From contig NZ_PNMA01000018.1 in assembly GCF_013823385.1 (NCBI RefSeq), positions 18,322 through 82,321 on the forward strand: DNA of 64,000 nt. The letters run 5' to 3'. Made by a program: the position numbers and the translations under genes. Below the pieces are notes generated by a model. That model made no database searches and was not told where the DNA came from. It saw only the letters and a list, made by a program, of their open reading frames with translations. The first letter of the stretch is position 1. Each line of letters begins with the position of its first letter. The DNA is from Hyphomonas sp. (lineage in GTDB: Bacteria > Pseudomonadota > Alphaproteobacteria > Caulobacterales > Hyphomonadaceae). Below are positions 1 to 10,256 of this stretch, piece by piece.

Positions 1-556
1 TTTCAGCCGCCTCGATCAGGCGGCGGGAGGAATAATTCTTCGGCTCCCGCGTCAGGAGCGCAATGCGCAAGGGGCGCTTCACCGGCTTGCGGCGCGGCAG
101 GCCCTGATAGATCTGGTAGCCGAGCGGGGGCTGAAGAAAGGACGCATTCGGATCAATGATCCAGCTTGGCTGGATCGCGCCGCGCCCCAGCAGCATCCGG
201 TAGGCCATCGTCTCGCGGTTGGAGAGGGTGAGCTGGATCGGCCAGACGAGCCCGCCGAGCTCGGCATGGGTCTCGATCACATAACGCAGCTCCCGCTCGC
301 CATTGGAACTCGTCACCTCCCGCCGGTCCACCACCGGGGCCGAGCAGGTGATCTCCAGCGAGGGGTCGCCGGGGTCCGGCTGGATCAGGAAGCGCACCTG
401 CGGGGCATGGGCGGGCCCGAACGGCTCGATCACGCTGGCATGCAGGGCCGATGTCTTGGCGCCGGTGTCGATCTTGGCCTTGATGGCGGGCAGGCCCAGC
501 TCCCGCAGCGCGATCCATTCTTCCCAGCCAAGCTGGAACGGGGCAGCAGAAGGCAT
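1..556 (-). CDS. RimB-RimK fusion protein (3' part beyond left edge)
   Basis: The frame stays open to the left edge, so the C-terminal part is missing. The first ~140 residues form a RimB-type 'ATP-dependent zinc protease' domain with a retropepsin-like loop KIDTGAKTSAL near residue 21 and the typical LLGRGAI segment further on. After a short linker the chain continues as RPLRIALLTREPKNYSSRRL, which is how RimK ligases begin. RimK adds glutamate residues to the C-terminus of ribosomal protein S6; RimB-type proteins are linked to trimming or controlling that tail. Fusion of the two domains puts both activities in one chain. The ATG at 556 is the best start because the other upstream ATG is out of frame. 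The ATP-grasp catalytic residues lie outside the window, so activity cannot be judged. Confidence 0.8.
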   Translation of the reverse strand, partial: MPSAAPFQLGWEEWIALRELGLPAIKAKIDTGAKTSALHASVIEPFGPAHAPQVRFLIQPDPGDPSLEITCSAPVVDRREVTSSNGERELRYVIETHAELGGLVWPIQLTLSNRETMAYRMLLGRGAIQPSWIIDPNASFLQPPLGYQIYQGLPRRKPVKRPLRIALLTREPKNYSSRRLIEAAE

Positions 557-759
557 GGGGCGGCTCCATAGGCTGACCGGCCTCCCCGTTACTCTGCCTT
601 CGGCGCACCCTGCAAGGGCTGCTACAGAAGTCTGGAGGCTTGCCCTCACTTACCCTTCAGTTTCACTACGCTCATCGCCCGCGCTGACGCGAGGACAGCT
701 CTTGGCGCCGCATCGGACTGCCATATGCTTGCGTGAAATCATTGGCTTTGGGGGGAACC

Positions 760-1413
760 ATGCCGCTACCACGTTTTCAAACGGCCATTGCTGCTGGCCT
801 GGCCGGGCTCATTCTTGCTGCCTGCGGACAGTCCGCTGCGCCCCCCGCCGAGGCTCCAGCCGCCGCTCCACCCGCCGCAATGGCTGCCAGTTTTGAGCCG
901 CAGGCGGAAGATTTCCGCTGTATCCGCGACATGCATCCCGTGCGCGGCTTCTTCGTGGATAACCTGCTGGGGGATCTGGAAGCCACGCTTGCCGTCGCCC
1001 AATCGGAAACCGGCGGCGTCTATCCGCCCGGATCAGTGGTTCAGCTTGTCCCCGGCGAAGTGATGGTGAAACGCGAAGCGGGCTTCAGCGCCGAGACCCA
1101 GGATTGGGAGTTTTTCGAGCTGGATGTCAGCCCTGCCGGATCGGTCATCCGGGTCAGGGGCACGAATGACGCCGTCAACCAGTTTGGCGGAAACTGTCTG
1201 GAATGCCACGCCAAGGCAGAGCCGCAATGGGACCTCATCTGCGAACAAACCCATGGCTGCGATCCCATCCCGCTGACCGCCGTGATGGTGAAGGCGATCC
1301 AGAACACCGATCCGCGCTGCCCGCCGGTCGATAATCTGCCCCCGGAACAGATAGAAGCGCTGGAACTTCTGGCCTTCCTCCGGGAAGTATCGGCCGAAAA
1401 CGAAGCGCCCTGA
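760..1413 (+). CDS. Secreted lipoprotein with a single c-type haem motif
   Basis: The 217-residue product starts with a signal peptide ending in a lipobox (LAAC, Cys about 22), followed by an Ala/Pro-rich linker, so it should be anchored in a membrane and exposed to the periplasm. A single CLECH motif (CxxCH) predicts one covalently bound c-type haem. The region around it (aromatic segment, then FGGNCLECHAK) loosely recalls cytochrome P460-like proteins, but this is only a resemblance. A G-rich Shine-Dalgarno sits just upstream of the ATG at 760, favouring it over the in-frame ATG at 733. Downstream cysteines (CEQTHGC, RC) may form disulfides. Electron partner and substrate are unknown. Confidence 0.6.
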   Translation: MPLPRFQTAIAAGLAGLILAACGQSAAPPAEAPAAAPPAAMAASFEPQAEDFRCIRDMHPVRGFFVDNLLGDLEATLAVAQSETGGVYPPGSVVQLVPGEVMVKREAGFSAETQDWEFFELDVSPAGSVIRVRGTNDAVNQFGGNCLECHAKAEPQWDLICEQTHGCDPIPLTAVMVKAIQNTDPRCPPVDNLPPEQIEALELLAFLREVSAENEAP

Positions 1414-1486
1414 AGCGCCTCAGGCACTCAACTAGCCAGGCTTTTTGAACAAGACTGGTTACAAAGAATCTTAGCAGAGCAACTTG

Positions 1487-1503
1487 ATCTATCTAAGATA
1501 GAT
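1487..1503. promoter_or_regulatory. Perfect palindrome, operator-like
   Basis: ATCTATCT and AGATAGAT form an exact 8-base inverted repeat around a single central A. It lies about 35 bases upstream of the start of the hypothetical gene at 1538, in locally AT-rich DNA. This is the layout expected of a dimeric repressor site. The cognate regulator is unknown. Confidence 0.4.
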
Positions 1504-1537
1504 GGCATACTCTATATGCGCTATCGGGGGAGCAATC

Positions 1538-1990
1538 ATGGCCGATACATATGAGTGGCAAGACGATCAACGCCGCGCCTACATTCACTCTGTTGCCGGA
1601 AGCGCTTTGTTCACTGACGAAGAATACTCCAAGCCAAGATATGTCCCCACTACTATTCCTGAATTGCCGGTGCGAGCCTGGGAAACATTCCACTCCCGCT
1701 TCACCGAATTTGTTTTTTACAATTTGTCCGACTTCCGGAGGATAAGCGATCAAAAGTGGCGGCGTCTCACCAGAGCTCAGTTTGCAATCCTCGACCAAGA
1801 GATCGTGAATGATGCGTTTGCCGATGAATATGTATCAAACCTGACTGGAAAAGGAGCGTATGCGGAAGCATCGGGTCAAATTTGCCAATGGCTAAAAGAC
1901 AATGGATACTGCATCAGCGCAGACAGCCCCCTCAGCCCAATTCCTGTAAGTTCCCCCATTATGCCTATGGGCGGCGGCAGCGTAGACTGA
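1538..1990 (+). CDS. Hypothetical soluble protein
   Basis: The 150-residue protein has no signal peptide or membrane segment and is rich in aromatic and charged residues. I do not recognise the family. The ATG at 1538 follows a GGGGGAG ribosome-binding site; the in-frame ATG at 1502 has none. The base composition of this gene and its downstream partner is visibly more AT-rich than the neighbours, suggesting recent acquisition. The next gene starts three bases after this stop codon, so the two are probably co-transcribed. The C-terminus is a Pro/Ser/Gly-rich tail, possibly flexible. Confidence 0.55.
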   Translation: MADTYEWQDDQRRAYIHSVAGSALFTDEEYSKPRYVPTTIPELPVRAWETFHSRFTEFVFYNLSDFRRISDQKWRRLTRAQFAILDQEIVNDAFADEYVSNLTGKGAYAEASGQICQWLKDNGYCISADSPLSPIPVSSPIMPMGGGSVD

Positions 1991-2494
1991 CTGTGATTCT
2001 CGGAAACAAAGAGAAAGCACTAGACACGCGAGTGAATGCCGCTGGGGCGATGATATCAGCAGCCAGCCTGCTGATTGCGGGCCTGTCTTTTTTCGCCTTT
2101 CAGTATCTTTCGAGCGACCAACCGATCCTCCGTGGTCTATCCGCACTCGGCTTGATTCTGCTTTGTGCCGTAGTCGTCCAATGTGTGGCAGTCACCTACC
2201 TAGTATCGAACATATATAATGAGGGAGCCCGTCCCGGGGACAAGAGGTTCACCACAATTAAGAAAAACCTGAACAGATCATCCCTCTCAATGATTGCCGG
2301 GATGCTCGTATTTGCAGGATTGGCTTTATTCGCTCTTGGGCAGCCCAATGCCCCTGCAGACAATCGGGGCAGTATGCCAATGCCCGAAAAGTTGCTCTAC
2401 GACTGCGACATCGTGTATGGCGAAGAAACGACAAAGATGACCTGCATCCGCACCCACCAGGAAGCAGCTCCAGAACCAACCAACCCGGCAAAAA

Positions 2495-4489
<1,995 letters not shown>

Positions 4490-4508
4490 GGTCTTCTTGC
4501 CTCCCCTA

Positions 4509-4523
4509 TGCTGCGGCGCAACA
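4509..4523. promoter_or_regulatory. TGC-N3-GCA type site in the ecm leader
   Basis: TGCTGCGGCGCAACA is an imperfect palindrome 20 bases upstream of the ecm start codon. Closely similar 15-mers occur between dat and ccr (6461-6475) and upstream of the antiporter (47324-47338). The core resembles published TGC-rich PhaR operators (CTGC-N3/4-GCAG); that link is an inference. Confidence 0.4.
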
Positions 4524-4630
4524 TGGCCGAGCGGCCTGCCGCTGGCAAGCGGCGCCTCTGCCGCACTTGCAGGCCTCTGCCTGTGCGACCACCTACCCTG
4601 CACCAGACTGCAAGAGCCCGCCAGATACCC

Positions 4631-5170
4631 GTGACCCAGCCCCGCGCTACCCTCCAGACCGCCCTTGGCCTTCGCCTGGCCTCGCTCATGGCCTTTCCCG
4701 CTGGCGCCGCACTGATGGCGATCTTCCAGCGCAGCCCGCTGGCGCTCGCGCTTTTGACTGGAGCCATGCTGGCGGTCGGCCTTTATGAACGCCGCCGCCT
4801 CGCCGCCGTCACCGGCGTGCAGACAGCCATTTCCGGCGCTACGCTGCTGACGGGCTTCGGCTTCCGCCTTGGCCTGCTGATCGCGATCTTCGTTATCACG
4901 GTCGGCCTGCTCGCCCTCTTCCGGGATACCTCGCTCGCCCGGCAGCTTGAGCTGATCGATGCCGGCCTGATCGCCCTGCCTGTGGCTATCGCGCTCGCCG
5001 CCAACGAGATCAGCGCCGGCATTGCCCGGCGCGAGCTGGGCGATGTTCACACCCAGATCACCGCCGCCTTCAGCCAGCAGACCAGTTCCGGCCCCGCAGC
5101 CCCGGACGCCGGCGGCGACATCATCGAAGGCGAAATCATCGAGGACAGCGACCCGCCAGAGCGGCGCTGA
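4631..5170 (+). CDS. Hypothetical inner-membrane protein
   Basis: The 179-residue product has at least three hydrophobic stretches (about residues 15-33, 36-50 and 64-96) and then a soluble acidic C-terminus (DIIEGEIIEDSD). It is divergent from ecm, with 141 bases between the two starts. I chose the GTG at 4631; an ATG at 4688 is an alternative, and no strong ribosome-binding site decides between them. The longer open frame to the left lies opposite ecm and is not coding. The gene converges on the carboxymuconolactone decarboxylase-like gene with only three bases between stop codons. Family not recognised. Confidence 0.55.
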   Translation: MTQPRATLQTALGLRLASLMAFPAGAALMAIFQRSPLALALLTGAMLAVGLYERRRLAAVTGVQTAISGATLLTGFGFRLGLLIAIFVITVGLLALFRDTSLARQLELIDAGLIALPVAIALAANEISAGIARRELGDVHTQITAAFSQQTSSGPAAPDAGGDIIEGEIIEDSDPPERR

Positions 5171-5173
5171 CCC

Positions 5174-5497
5174 TCAATCCGCCTGGTCGTAGGCCTGCAG
5201 CGCAACCGGCAGAGCCTGGATCACGCCATTGCCCACGGCCGGCAGGCCCGCCAGCACCGCGCTGATGATCTCTTCCCGCGTCGCCCCCAGCGCGCGGGCA
5301 TGGGCCACATGAAAGGCCAGCCCGCTCTCCAGCCGCGCCGCCGCCAGGATACCGATATAGACGAGTTCCCCCGTCTTGGCGTCCAGCGCCGAAGCCCCCT
5401 CCAGCTTTCCCACCGCCTCAAGCCAGGCCTGTTGATGCTCCGGCGCCTCCTTCATGAAGGCCTGAAAGGCAGCGCTTACTCTGGACATGTCACTCAT
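5174..5497 (-). CDS. Carboxymuconolactone decarboxylase (AhpD-like) family protein
   Basis: The 107-residue protein has the all-helical CMD fold signature: a helix ending LVYIGILAAARLESGLAFHVAHARALGA (read from the sequence) and then ATREEI, as in AhpD/CMD proteins. The cysteines that make AhpD a peroxidase-type enzyme are absent; Ser/Gly/Leu occupy that helix and only the histidines remain. A redox role is therefore unlikely, and the substrate is unknown. The ATG at 5497 is preceded by AGGAAG. It lies 40 bases downstream of the aminotransferase gene on the same strand and could share its transcript. Confidence 0.7.
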   Translation of the reverse strand: MSDMSRVSAAFQAFMKEAPEHQQAWLEAVGKLEGASALDAKTGELVYIGILAAARLESGLAFHVAHARALGATREEIISAVLAGLPAVGNGVIQALPVALQAYDQAD

Positions 5498-5537
5498 CGA
5501 AACGGCTTCCTGTTCATCCTCCCTGCCGGAGGGCATT

Positions 5538-6428
5538 TCAGTCCCGGTCAAACACAAACGGCGCGGCCACGGCCACATCCGCCCCCATCGCTTCATAGTA
5601 AAGCTTCTGCACCTTCCGGGTCACTGGTCCTGGCCGGCCATCGCCCACCGGCTTGCCTTCCAGCGTGACCACCGGCGCCACCATCGCCCCGGCCGAGCTT
5701 GTGAAAATCTCGGCCGCATTCACCGTCTCCTCCGGCGTGAAGGCGCGCTCGGTGATGGTAAACCCGCCCGTCTCGCGCAGGCTCATGACACCCGCCCGCG
5801 TGATCCCCGGCAGGATCGCCGGGGAGAGATGGCGGGTGAGGATCTCGCCCTGCCGGGTCACGATCCAGGCATTTGCCGAGGCCGCTTCGGTGACAAACCC
5901 GTCTTCCACCATCAGGGCGGTTTCCGCCCCCATCGCCCTGGCGGCCCGGTAGGCAAGCGCCTGGGAGAGGAGCTGCGTGGTCTTCATGTCGCGCCGTTTC
6001 CAGCGGCCATCCTCGATGAACACTGCCCCGATCCCGTCGCGCGCCTGCGCCCCGATCAGCGTCTTGGTGTCGGCATAGGCAAAGACGGTGGGTGTGAACC
6101 GCTCCGGCCCGGCAAAGTCGCGCGCCTCATAGGCCCCGCCGGTGACCTGCAGATAGACCAGCCCCTCGACGAGATCATTGTGGGCGATCAGCTCCCGGTG
6201 AAGGTTGGCCCAGCCTTCGGGCGTATGCGGGTTGGGAATGGAAATCCCCGCCAGCGTCCGCTCCAGCCGGGTCACATGCCCCTCCAGATCGACGAACCGC
6301 CCGCCATAGACGGCGGTGACCTCATAGGCGGCGTGGGCAAACAGGAACCCCCGGTCCAGCGGCGAAATATGAGCCTCTGACAGCGGCAGCAGCGTGCCAT
6401 TCAGGTGAACCAGCGGACAAATCGTCAT
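5538..6428 (-). CDS. dat: Class IV aminotransferase (D-amino acid aminotransferase type)
   Basis: The 296-residue length and the sequence fit fold-type IV PLP enzymes (D-alanine aminotransferase or branched-chain aminotransferase). Visible markers are HISPLDRGFLFAHAAYE near the N-terminus, the PLP lysine in RRDMKTTQLLS (about residue 150), EAASANAWIV, and the ITSSAG-like phosphate-binding loop IFTSSAGAM. The enzyme would exchange amino groups between D-amino acids (or related substrates) and 2-oxo acids in the cytoplasm. D-amino acid specificity is the usual annotation for this subgroup but cannot be proven here. The gene diverges from ccr across 159 bases. Confidence 0.75.
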   Translation of the reverse strand: MTICPLVHLNGTLLPLSEAHISPLDRGFLFAHAAYEVTAVYGGRFVDLEGHVTRLERTLAGISIPNPHTPEGWANLHRELIAHNDLVEGLVYLQVTGGAYEARDFAGPERFTPTVFAYADTKTLIGAQARDGIGAVFIEDGRWKRRDMKTTQLLSQALAYRAARAMGAETALMVEDGFVTEAASANAWIVTRQGEILTRHLSPAILPGITRAGVMSLRETGGFTITERAFTPEETVNAAEIFTSSAGAMVAPVVTLEGKPVGDGRPGPVTRKVQKLYYEAMGADVAVAAPFVFDRD

Positions 6429-6460
6429 GACTTAAATGCCTCAGGGGAACGGAACATCTA

Positions 6461-6475
6461 TTGTGCGGCGCAACA
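6461..6475. promoter_or_regulatory. TGC-N3-GCA type site between dat and ccr
   Basis: TTGTGCGGCGCAACA shares the 11-base string TGCGGCGCAAC and more with the site upstream of ecm (4509-4523). It lies in the divergent promoter region of dat and ccr, so it could control either gene. Joint control of ecm and ccr would make biochemical sense because they act in one pathway. Confidence 0.4.
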
Positions 6476-6587
6476 TTGACCTTGCGAAGCCTCACAACAC
6501 TTGCCAGTGTGCCCGCGCCAGACGGGGCTGTGAAGACGCCGCATAGAGCGAGCCCGCCCCCAATGCACCAGAGACGGAGGAAGGTCC

Positions 6588-7859
6588 ATGACCACAGAAA
6601 CGGCAGGCCGGGTTAAAAAAGACATCTACGCACTCGGCGAGATCCCGCCCGAGTTTCACGTGCCCAAGCTGATGCACGCCTGGGCGATCCGGCGCGAGCG
6701 GCATGGCCGCCCGATGACCGCGATGCAGGTCGAGCAGGTGCCGGTGCCGGAAATCGATTCCGATGAAGTGCTCGTCCTCGTGATGGCGGCGGGCGTGAAT
6801 TATAACGGCATCTGGGCCGCGCTCGGTGAGCCGATCTCCCCTTTCGATGTTCACAAACAACCCTTCCATGTCGCCGGTTCCGATGCGGCCGGCATCGTCT
6901 GGGCCGTGGGCCGCAAGGTCACCCGCGTGAAGCCCGGCGATGAAGTCGTCATCCATTGCAACCAGGATGATGGCGATGATGAAGAGTGCAATGGCGGCGA
7001 TCCGATGTTCTCGCCCAGCCAGCGCATCTGGGGTTATGAAACGCCCGACGGCGCCTTCGCCCAGTTCTGCCGCGTGCAGGCCCGCCAGTGCATGCCGCGC
7101 CCCAAACACCTCACCTGGGAAGAAAGCGCCTGCTACACGCTCACCCTCGCCACCGCCTACCGGATGCTGTTCGGCCACCGCCCGCATACGCTCCAGCCGG
7201 CAGATAACGTCCTCGTCTGGGGCGCTTCGGGCGGGCTGGGCAGTTTCGCCGTGCAGCTCTGCGCGGTCACCGGCGCCAATGCCATTGGCGTTGTCTCTTC
7301 CGACGACAAGCGCGACTATGTGCTCTCCCTCGGCGCCAAGGGCGTCATCAACCGGAACGATTTCAACTGCTGGGGCCAGCTGCCGAAGGTCAACGGGCCG
7401 GAATTTGCAGACTATATGAAAGAGAGCCGCAAGTTCGGCAAAGCCATCTGGGACATCACTGGCAAGAAAGACGTCGACATCGTCTTTGAACACCCCGGCG
7501 AGGCAACCTTCCCCGTCTCGGTCTTCGTGGTGAAGCGCGGCGGCATGGTCGTCATTTGTGCGGGTACGTCCGGTTTTAACCTGACGATGGACGCCCGCTT
7601 CCTCTGGATGCGGCAGAAACGCGTTCAGGGCAGCCACTTTGCCAACCTGAAACAGGCCTCCGAGGCCAACCAGCTCGTCATCAACCGGCGTATCGATCCG
7701 GGCATGTCGGAAGTCTTCACCTGGGCCGATATTCCGCTGGCGCACGAAAAGATGCTCGATAACAAGCATATGCCGGGCAATATGGCCGTGCTCGTCACCG
7801 CGCCCAAGCCCGGCCTGCGCACGGTCGAAGACGTACTCGCCCTCAGCGGCCAGGCCTGA
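6588..7859 (+). CDS. ccr: Crotonyl-CoA carboxylase/reductase
   Basis: The 423-residue medium-chain dehydrogenase/reductase family enzyme carries the Ccr-specific long N-terminal section (KKDIYALGEIPPEFHVPKL) and the family insert CNQDDGDDEECNGGDPMFS. The nucleotide-binding motif is WGASGGLGSFAVQL. Ccr catalyses NADPH-dependent reductive carboxylation of crotonyl-CoA to (2S)-ethylmalonyl-CoA, the committed step of the ethylmalonyl-CoA pathway. The segment FEHPGEATFPVSV matches the conserved region around the CO2-binding site of the family. The ATG follows a GGAGGAAGG ribosome-binding site. Two small genes follow closely (5 and 12 base gaps) and are probably co-transcribed. Confidence 0.95.
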   Translation: MTTETAGRVKKDIYALGEIPPEFHVPKLMHAWAIRRERHGRPMTAMQVEQVPVPEIDSDEVLVLVMAAGVNYNGIWAALGEPISPFDVHKQPFHVAGSDAAGIVWAVGRKVTRVKPGDEVVIHCNQDDGDDEECNGGDPMFSPSQRIWGYETPDGAFAQFCRVQARQCMPRPKHLTWEESACYTLTLATAYRMLFGHRPHTLQPADNVLVWGASGGLGSFAVQLCAVTGANAIGVVSSDDKRDYVLSLGAKGVINRNDFNCWGQLPKVNGPEFADYMKESRKFGKAIWDITGKKDVDIVFEHPGEATFPVSVFVVKRGGMVVICAGTSGFNLTMDARFLWMRQKRVQGSHFANLKQASEANQLVINRRIDPGMSEVFTWADIPLAHEKMLDNKHMPGNMAVLVTAPKPGLRTVEDVLALSGQA

Positions 7860-7864
7860 GGGCC

Positions 7865-8221
7865 ATGCTCTCCCGGCCCTTCGCCGAAAACTTTGCACGC
7901 GACTGGCTGGCCGCCTGGAATGACCGCGATATTGAGCGCATCCTCAGCCATTATGGCGAGGACATCGTCTTCCACTCGCCCCGCATCGCAAAGGTGCTGG
8001 GCACTTCGGCCAGCAGCGTCTCCGGCAAGGCCGCGCTGCGGGATTACTGGACAAAGGCGCTGGGCCTCGCCCCGCAACTCTTCTTCGAGCTGGATGACAT
8101 CCTCATCGGCTCGGATGCCCTGACCATTCTTTACACGAACCATCGTGAGGAGCTGGTCGCCGAAACCTTTGTCTTCGGCCCCGAAGGCAAGGTCGTCCGC
8201 TCGATTGCGGCGTATCGCTGA
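7865..8221 (+). CDS. SnoaL/NTF2-like small protein
   Basis: This 118-residue protein has the alpha+beta cone signature of the SnoaL-like (NTF2 fold) group: an N-terminal helix with WLAAWNDRDIERILSHYGEDIVFHSP, later strands and the terminal motif IRSIAAYR-like VVRSIAAYR. Such proteins bind or isomerise small hydrophobic ligands, or act as binding domains. It begins five bases after the ccr stop codon, suggesting translation as part of the same operon. A role in acyl-CoA metabolism is only a contextual guess. Confidence 0.65.
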   Translation: MLSRPFAENFARDWLAAWNDRDIERILSHYGEDIVFHSPRIAKVLGTSASSVSGKAALRDYWTKALGLAPQLFFELDDILIGSDALTILYTNHREELVAETFVFGPEGKVVRSIAAYR

Positions 8222-8233
8222 AAGGACACCGCC

Positions 8234-8755
8234 ATGCGCCTGATCTTCATCTATGGCGAGGCCGCCGCCGGCAAGCTGACCGTGGCAAGACAGCTGGCAA
8301 GGCAGACCGGCCTTCCCCTCTTCCATAACCATCTCGTGGTCGATGCGGTCGCCTCGGTCTTCCCCTTCGGCTCTGAAAGCTTCATCCGCCTGCGCGAGCA
8401 GTTCTGGATGGATGTGTTCAGCGCGGCGGTGGCCGAAGACCGCTCCCTGATCTTCACCTTCGCGCCCGAACCCACGGTCGATCCGGGCTTTCCGCAAGCG
8501 GTGAAAAGCCTGGTCGAAAGTTCCGGCGGCGAAGTGATCTTCATCGCCCTGAGGGTCAGCGCCGAAGAACAGATGCAGCGGATCGCAAATTCCAGCCGCG
8601 CGGAGTTCGGCAAGCTGCGCTCGCCGGAAATTCTCAGCGAGATGAAAGAGGCTTTCGTGGCGTCGATGGCCGCGATGCCGGCCGCCGATATCGTCATCGA
8701 CACCGATCAGACCTCCCCGGCCGAAGCAGCCGCCGAAATCCTCGCCCGCCTCTGA
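8234..8755 (+). CDS. Small P-loop kinase-like ATPase
   Basis: This 173-residue protein starts almost directly with a Walker A motif, GEAAAGKLT (residues 8-16), followed by RQLARQTG and a strand-rich core, as in shikimate kinase or AAA_33-type nucleotide kinases. FHNHLVVD resembles the substrate-binding region of this group. No signal peptide or DNA-binding domain is seen. It is 12 bases downstream of the SnoaL gene behind GAAAGGA and ends before a strong bidirectional terminator, so it closes the ccr operon. The phosphorylated substrate is unknown. Confidence 0.65.
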   Translation: MRLIFIYGEAAAGKLTVARQLARQTGLPLFHNHLVVDAVASVFPFGSESFIRLREQFWMDVFSAAVAEDRSLIFTFAPEPTVDPGFPQAVKSLVESSGGEVIFIALRVSAEEQMQRIANSSRAEFGKLRSPEILSEMKEAFVASMAAMPAADIVIDTDQTSPAEAAAEILARL

Positions 8756-8760
8756 CGCAT

Positions 8761-8791
8761 AAAAAAACTCCAACGGCGTTGGAGTTTTTTT
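8761..8791. terminator. Bidirectional terminator between the ccr operon and purA
   Basis: An 8-base stem ACTCCAAC/GTTGGAGT around GGC is flanked by seven A on the left and seven T on the right, so it can end transcription from both converging units. Just downstream the block TTGGAGT recurs twice more (up to about 8836). Confidence 0.85.
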
Positions 8792-8876
8792 GGAGTTTTC
8801 GGGCAGCCCGTTGGAGTGCCGTTGGAGTTTTTTGGCGCCCTTATCCACGGGATAGGCGGCGCCCTCTCCCCGGTTC

Positions 8877-10169
8877 TTACACCTCGAACGGATCGCGCAT
8901 CAGGATCACGTCTTCCCGCTCCGGCGAGGTGGAAACGAGCGCGCAGGGCTTGCCCACAAGTTCTTCCAGGCGGCGCACATAGACCACCGCTTCGGGCGGC
9001 AGATCGGTCCAGCTGCGGGCTCCGCGGGTCGAGCCGCTCCAGCCTTTCAGGGTCTCGTAAACCGGCTCCACGGCCGCCTGATCGGTCAGGCCGGCGGGGA
9101 AGTAGTCAATCGTCTTGCCGTTCAGCTTGTAGGCCACGCAAACCTTGATTTCTTCAAATCCATCAAGGACATCCAGCTTCGTCAGGGCAAGTCCGTTGAC
9201 GCCCGACGTGGCGCACGCCTGGCGCACCATGACCGAGTCAAACCAGCCGCAGCGGCGCGCCCGGCCGGTATTGGTGCCAAACTCATGGCCAATCGTGCCA
9301 AGCCGCTTGCCGATGTCATTGTCCTGCTCGGTCGGGAACGGCCCGGCGCCGACGCGCGTTGTGTAGGCCTTCGCCAGGCCCAGCACATAGGAAACCGCCC
9401 CCGGCCCAACGCCCGAACCGGCCGAGGCATTGCCCGCCACCACGTTGGAAGAGGTCACAAACGGGTAGGTGCCATGGTCGACGTCCAGCATCACGCCCTG
9501 GGCGCCCTCAAACAGGATGCGGCTGCCCCGGCGAACCTTCTCGTCCAGCAGTTTCCACACAGGCTGGGCATAGGCCAGCACCTGCGGTGCAATCTCCAGA
9601 AGCGCGGCCTTCAGCGCGGCGCCATCAGGCTCGGGCAGGTCGAGACCCGCGCGCAGCGGGCAGTGATGAGCGAGCAACCGCTCGATCTTCATGTCGAGGG
9701 CGGCGGGGTCGGCAAGGTCTGCCACGCGGATGGCGCGGCGGCCAACCCGGTCTTCATAGGCCGGGCCGATGCCGCGCTTGGTGGTGCCGATCTGGGCCGC
9801 GCCGAGGGCGCCTTCACGGGCCGCATCGATGTCCTTGTGCCAGGGCAGGATGAGGGATGCATTGTCGGCCAGCACCAGGCTTTCGGGAGAAACTTCAATG
9901 CCTTGCGCGCGAATGCCGTCGATTTCAGTCAGCATGTGCCAGGGGTCGACCACCACGCCATTGCCGATCACCGACAGCTTGCCGCCGCGCACGAGGCCGG
10001 AGGGCAGCAGCGCCAGCTTGAAGGTCTTGCCGTCGATGACAAGCGTGTGGCCGGCATTGTGCCCGCCCTGAAAGCGGACCACGACATCGGCCCGGCTCGA
10101 CAGCCAGTCGACGATCTTGCCTTTGCCTTCGTCGCCCCATTGGGCCCCGACGACCACTACTCCTGCCAT
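8877..10169 (-). CDS. purA: Adenylosuccinate synthase
   Basis: The 430-residue full-length PurA has the invariant N-terminal [12 protein letters not shown]-loop-like motif and GGHNAGHT, then the IMP-binding region [17 protein letters not shown] and the GTP-binding C-terminal part ([10 protein letters not shown]). It joins aspartate and IMP with GTP hydrolysis, the first committed step to AMP, in the cytoplasm. The start ATG is preceded by GGAGCAGG. The PagL-like gene lies upstream on the same strand, 87 bases away. It converges on the ccr operon across a bidirectional terminator. Confidence 0.97.
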   Translation of the reverse strand: MAGVVVVGAQWGDEGKGKIVDWLSSRADVVVRFQGGHNAGHTLVIDGKTFKLALLPSGLVRGGKLSVIGNGVVVDPWHMLTEIDGIRAQGIEVSPESLVLADNASLILPWHKDIDAAREGALGAAQIGTTKRGIGPAYEDRVGRRAIRVADLADPAALDMKIERLLAHHCPLRAGLDLPEPDGAALKAALLEIAPQVLAYAQPVWKLLDEKVRRGSRILFEGAQGVMLDVDHGTYPFVTSSNVVAGNASAGSGVGPGAVSYVLGLAKAYTTRVGAGPFPTEQDNDIGKRLGTIGHEFGTNTGRARRCGWFDSVMVRQACATSGVNGLALTKLDVLDGFEEIKVCVAYKLNGKTIDYFPAGLTDQAAVEPVYETLKGWSGSTRGARSWTDLPPEAVVYVRRLEELVGKPCALVSTSPEREDVILMRDPFEV

Positions 10170-10256
10170 GAACCTGCTCCGTTGTTCAGCCGCGGCGACA
10201 AGGGCAGCATTCGGCAGGCAATTGCAAGGGGCCTTTTGCCACCCCTTGCGGCAGAC

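Noticed and set aside
6492..7898. A 468-codon minus-strand open frame over ccr
   Set aside because: Antisense to ccr, His/Asp-rich shadow composition, no domain.
8768..8836. Repeated TTGGAGT blocks as a CRISPR-like or repeat array
   Set aside because: Only three short copies with irregular spacing next to a terminator; no spacer structure and no cas genes.
7625..8848. A 407-codon minus-strand open frame
   Set aside because: Antisense to the ccr end, SnoaL and kinase genes; no recognisable family or ribosome-binding site.
10224..10249. GCAAGGGG/CCCCTTGC hairpin after the PagL gene
   Set aside because: Stem without a T-run on the transcribed strand; not enough to call a terminator.
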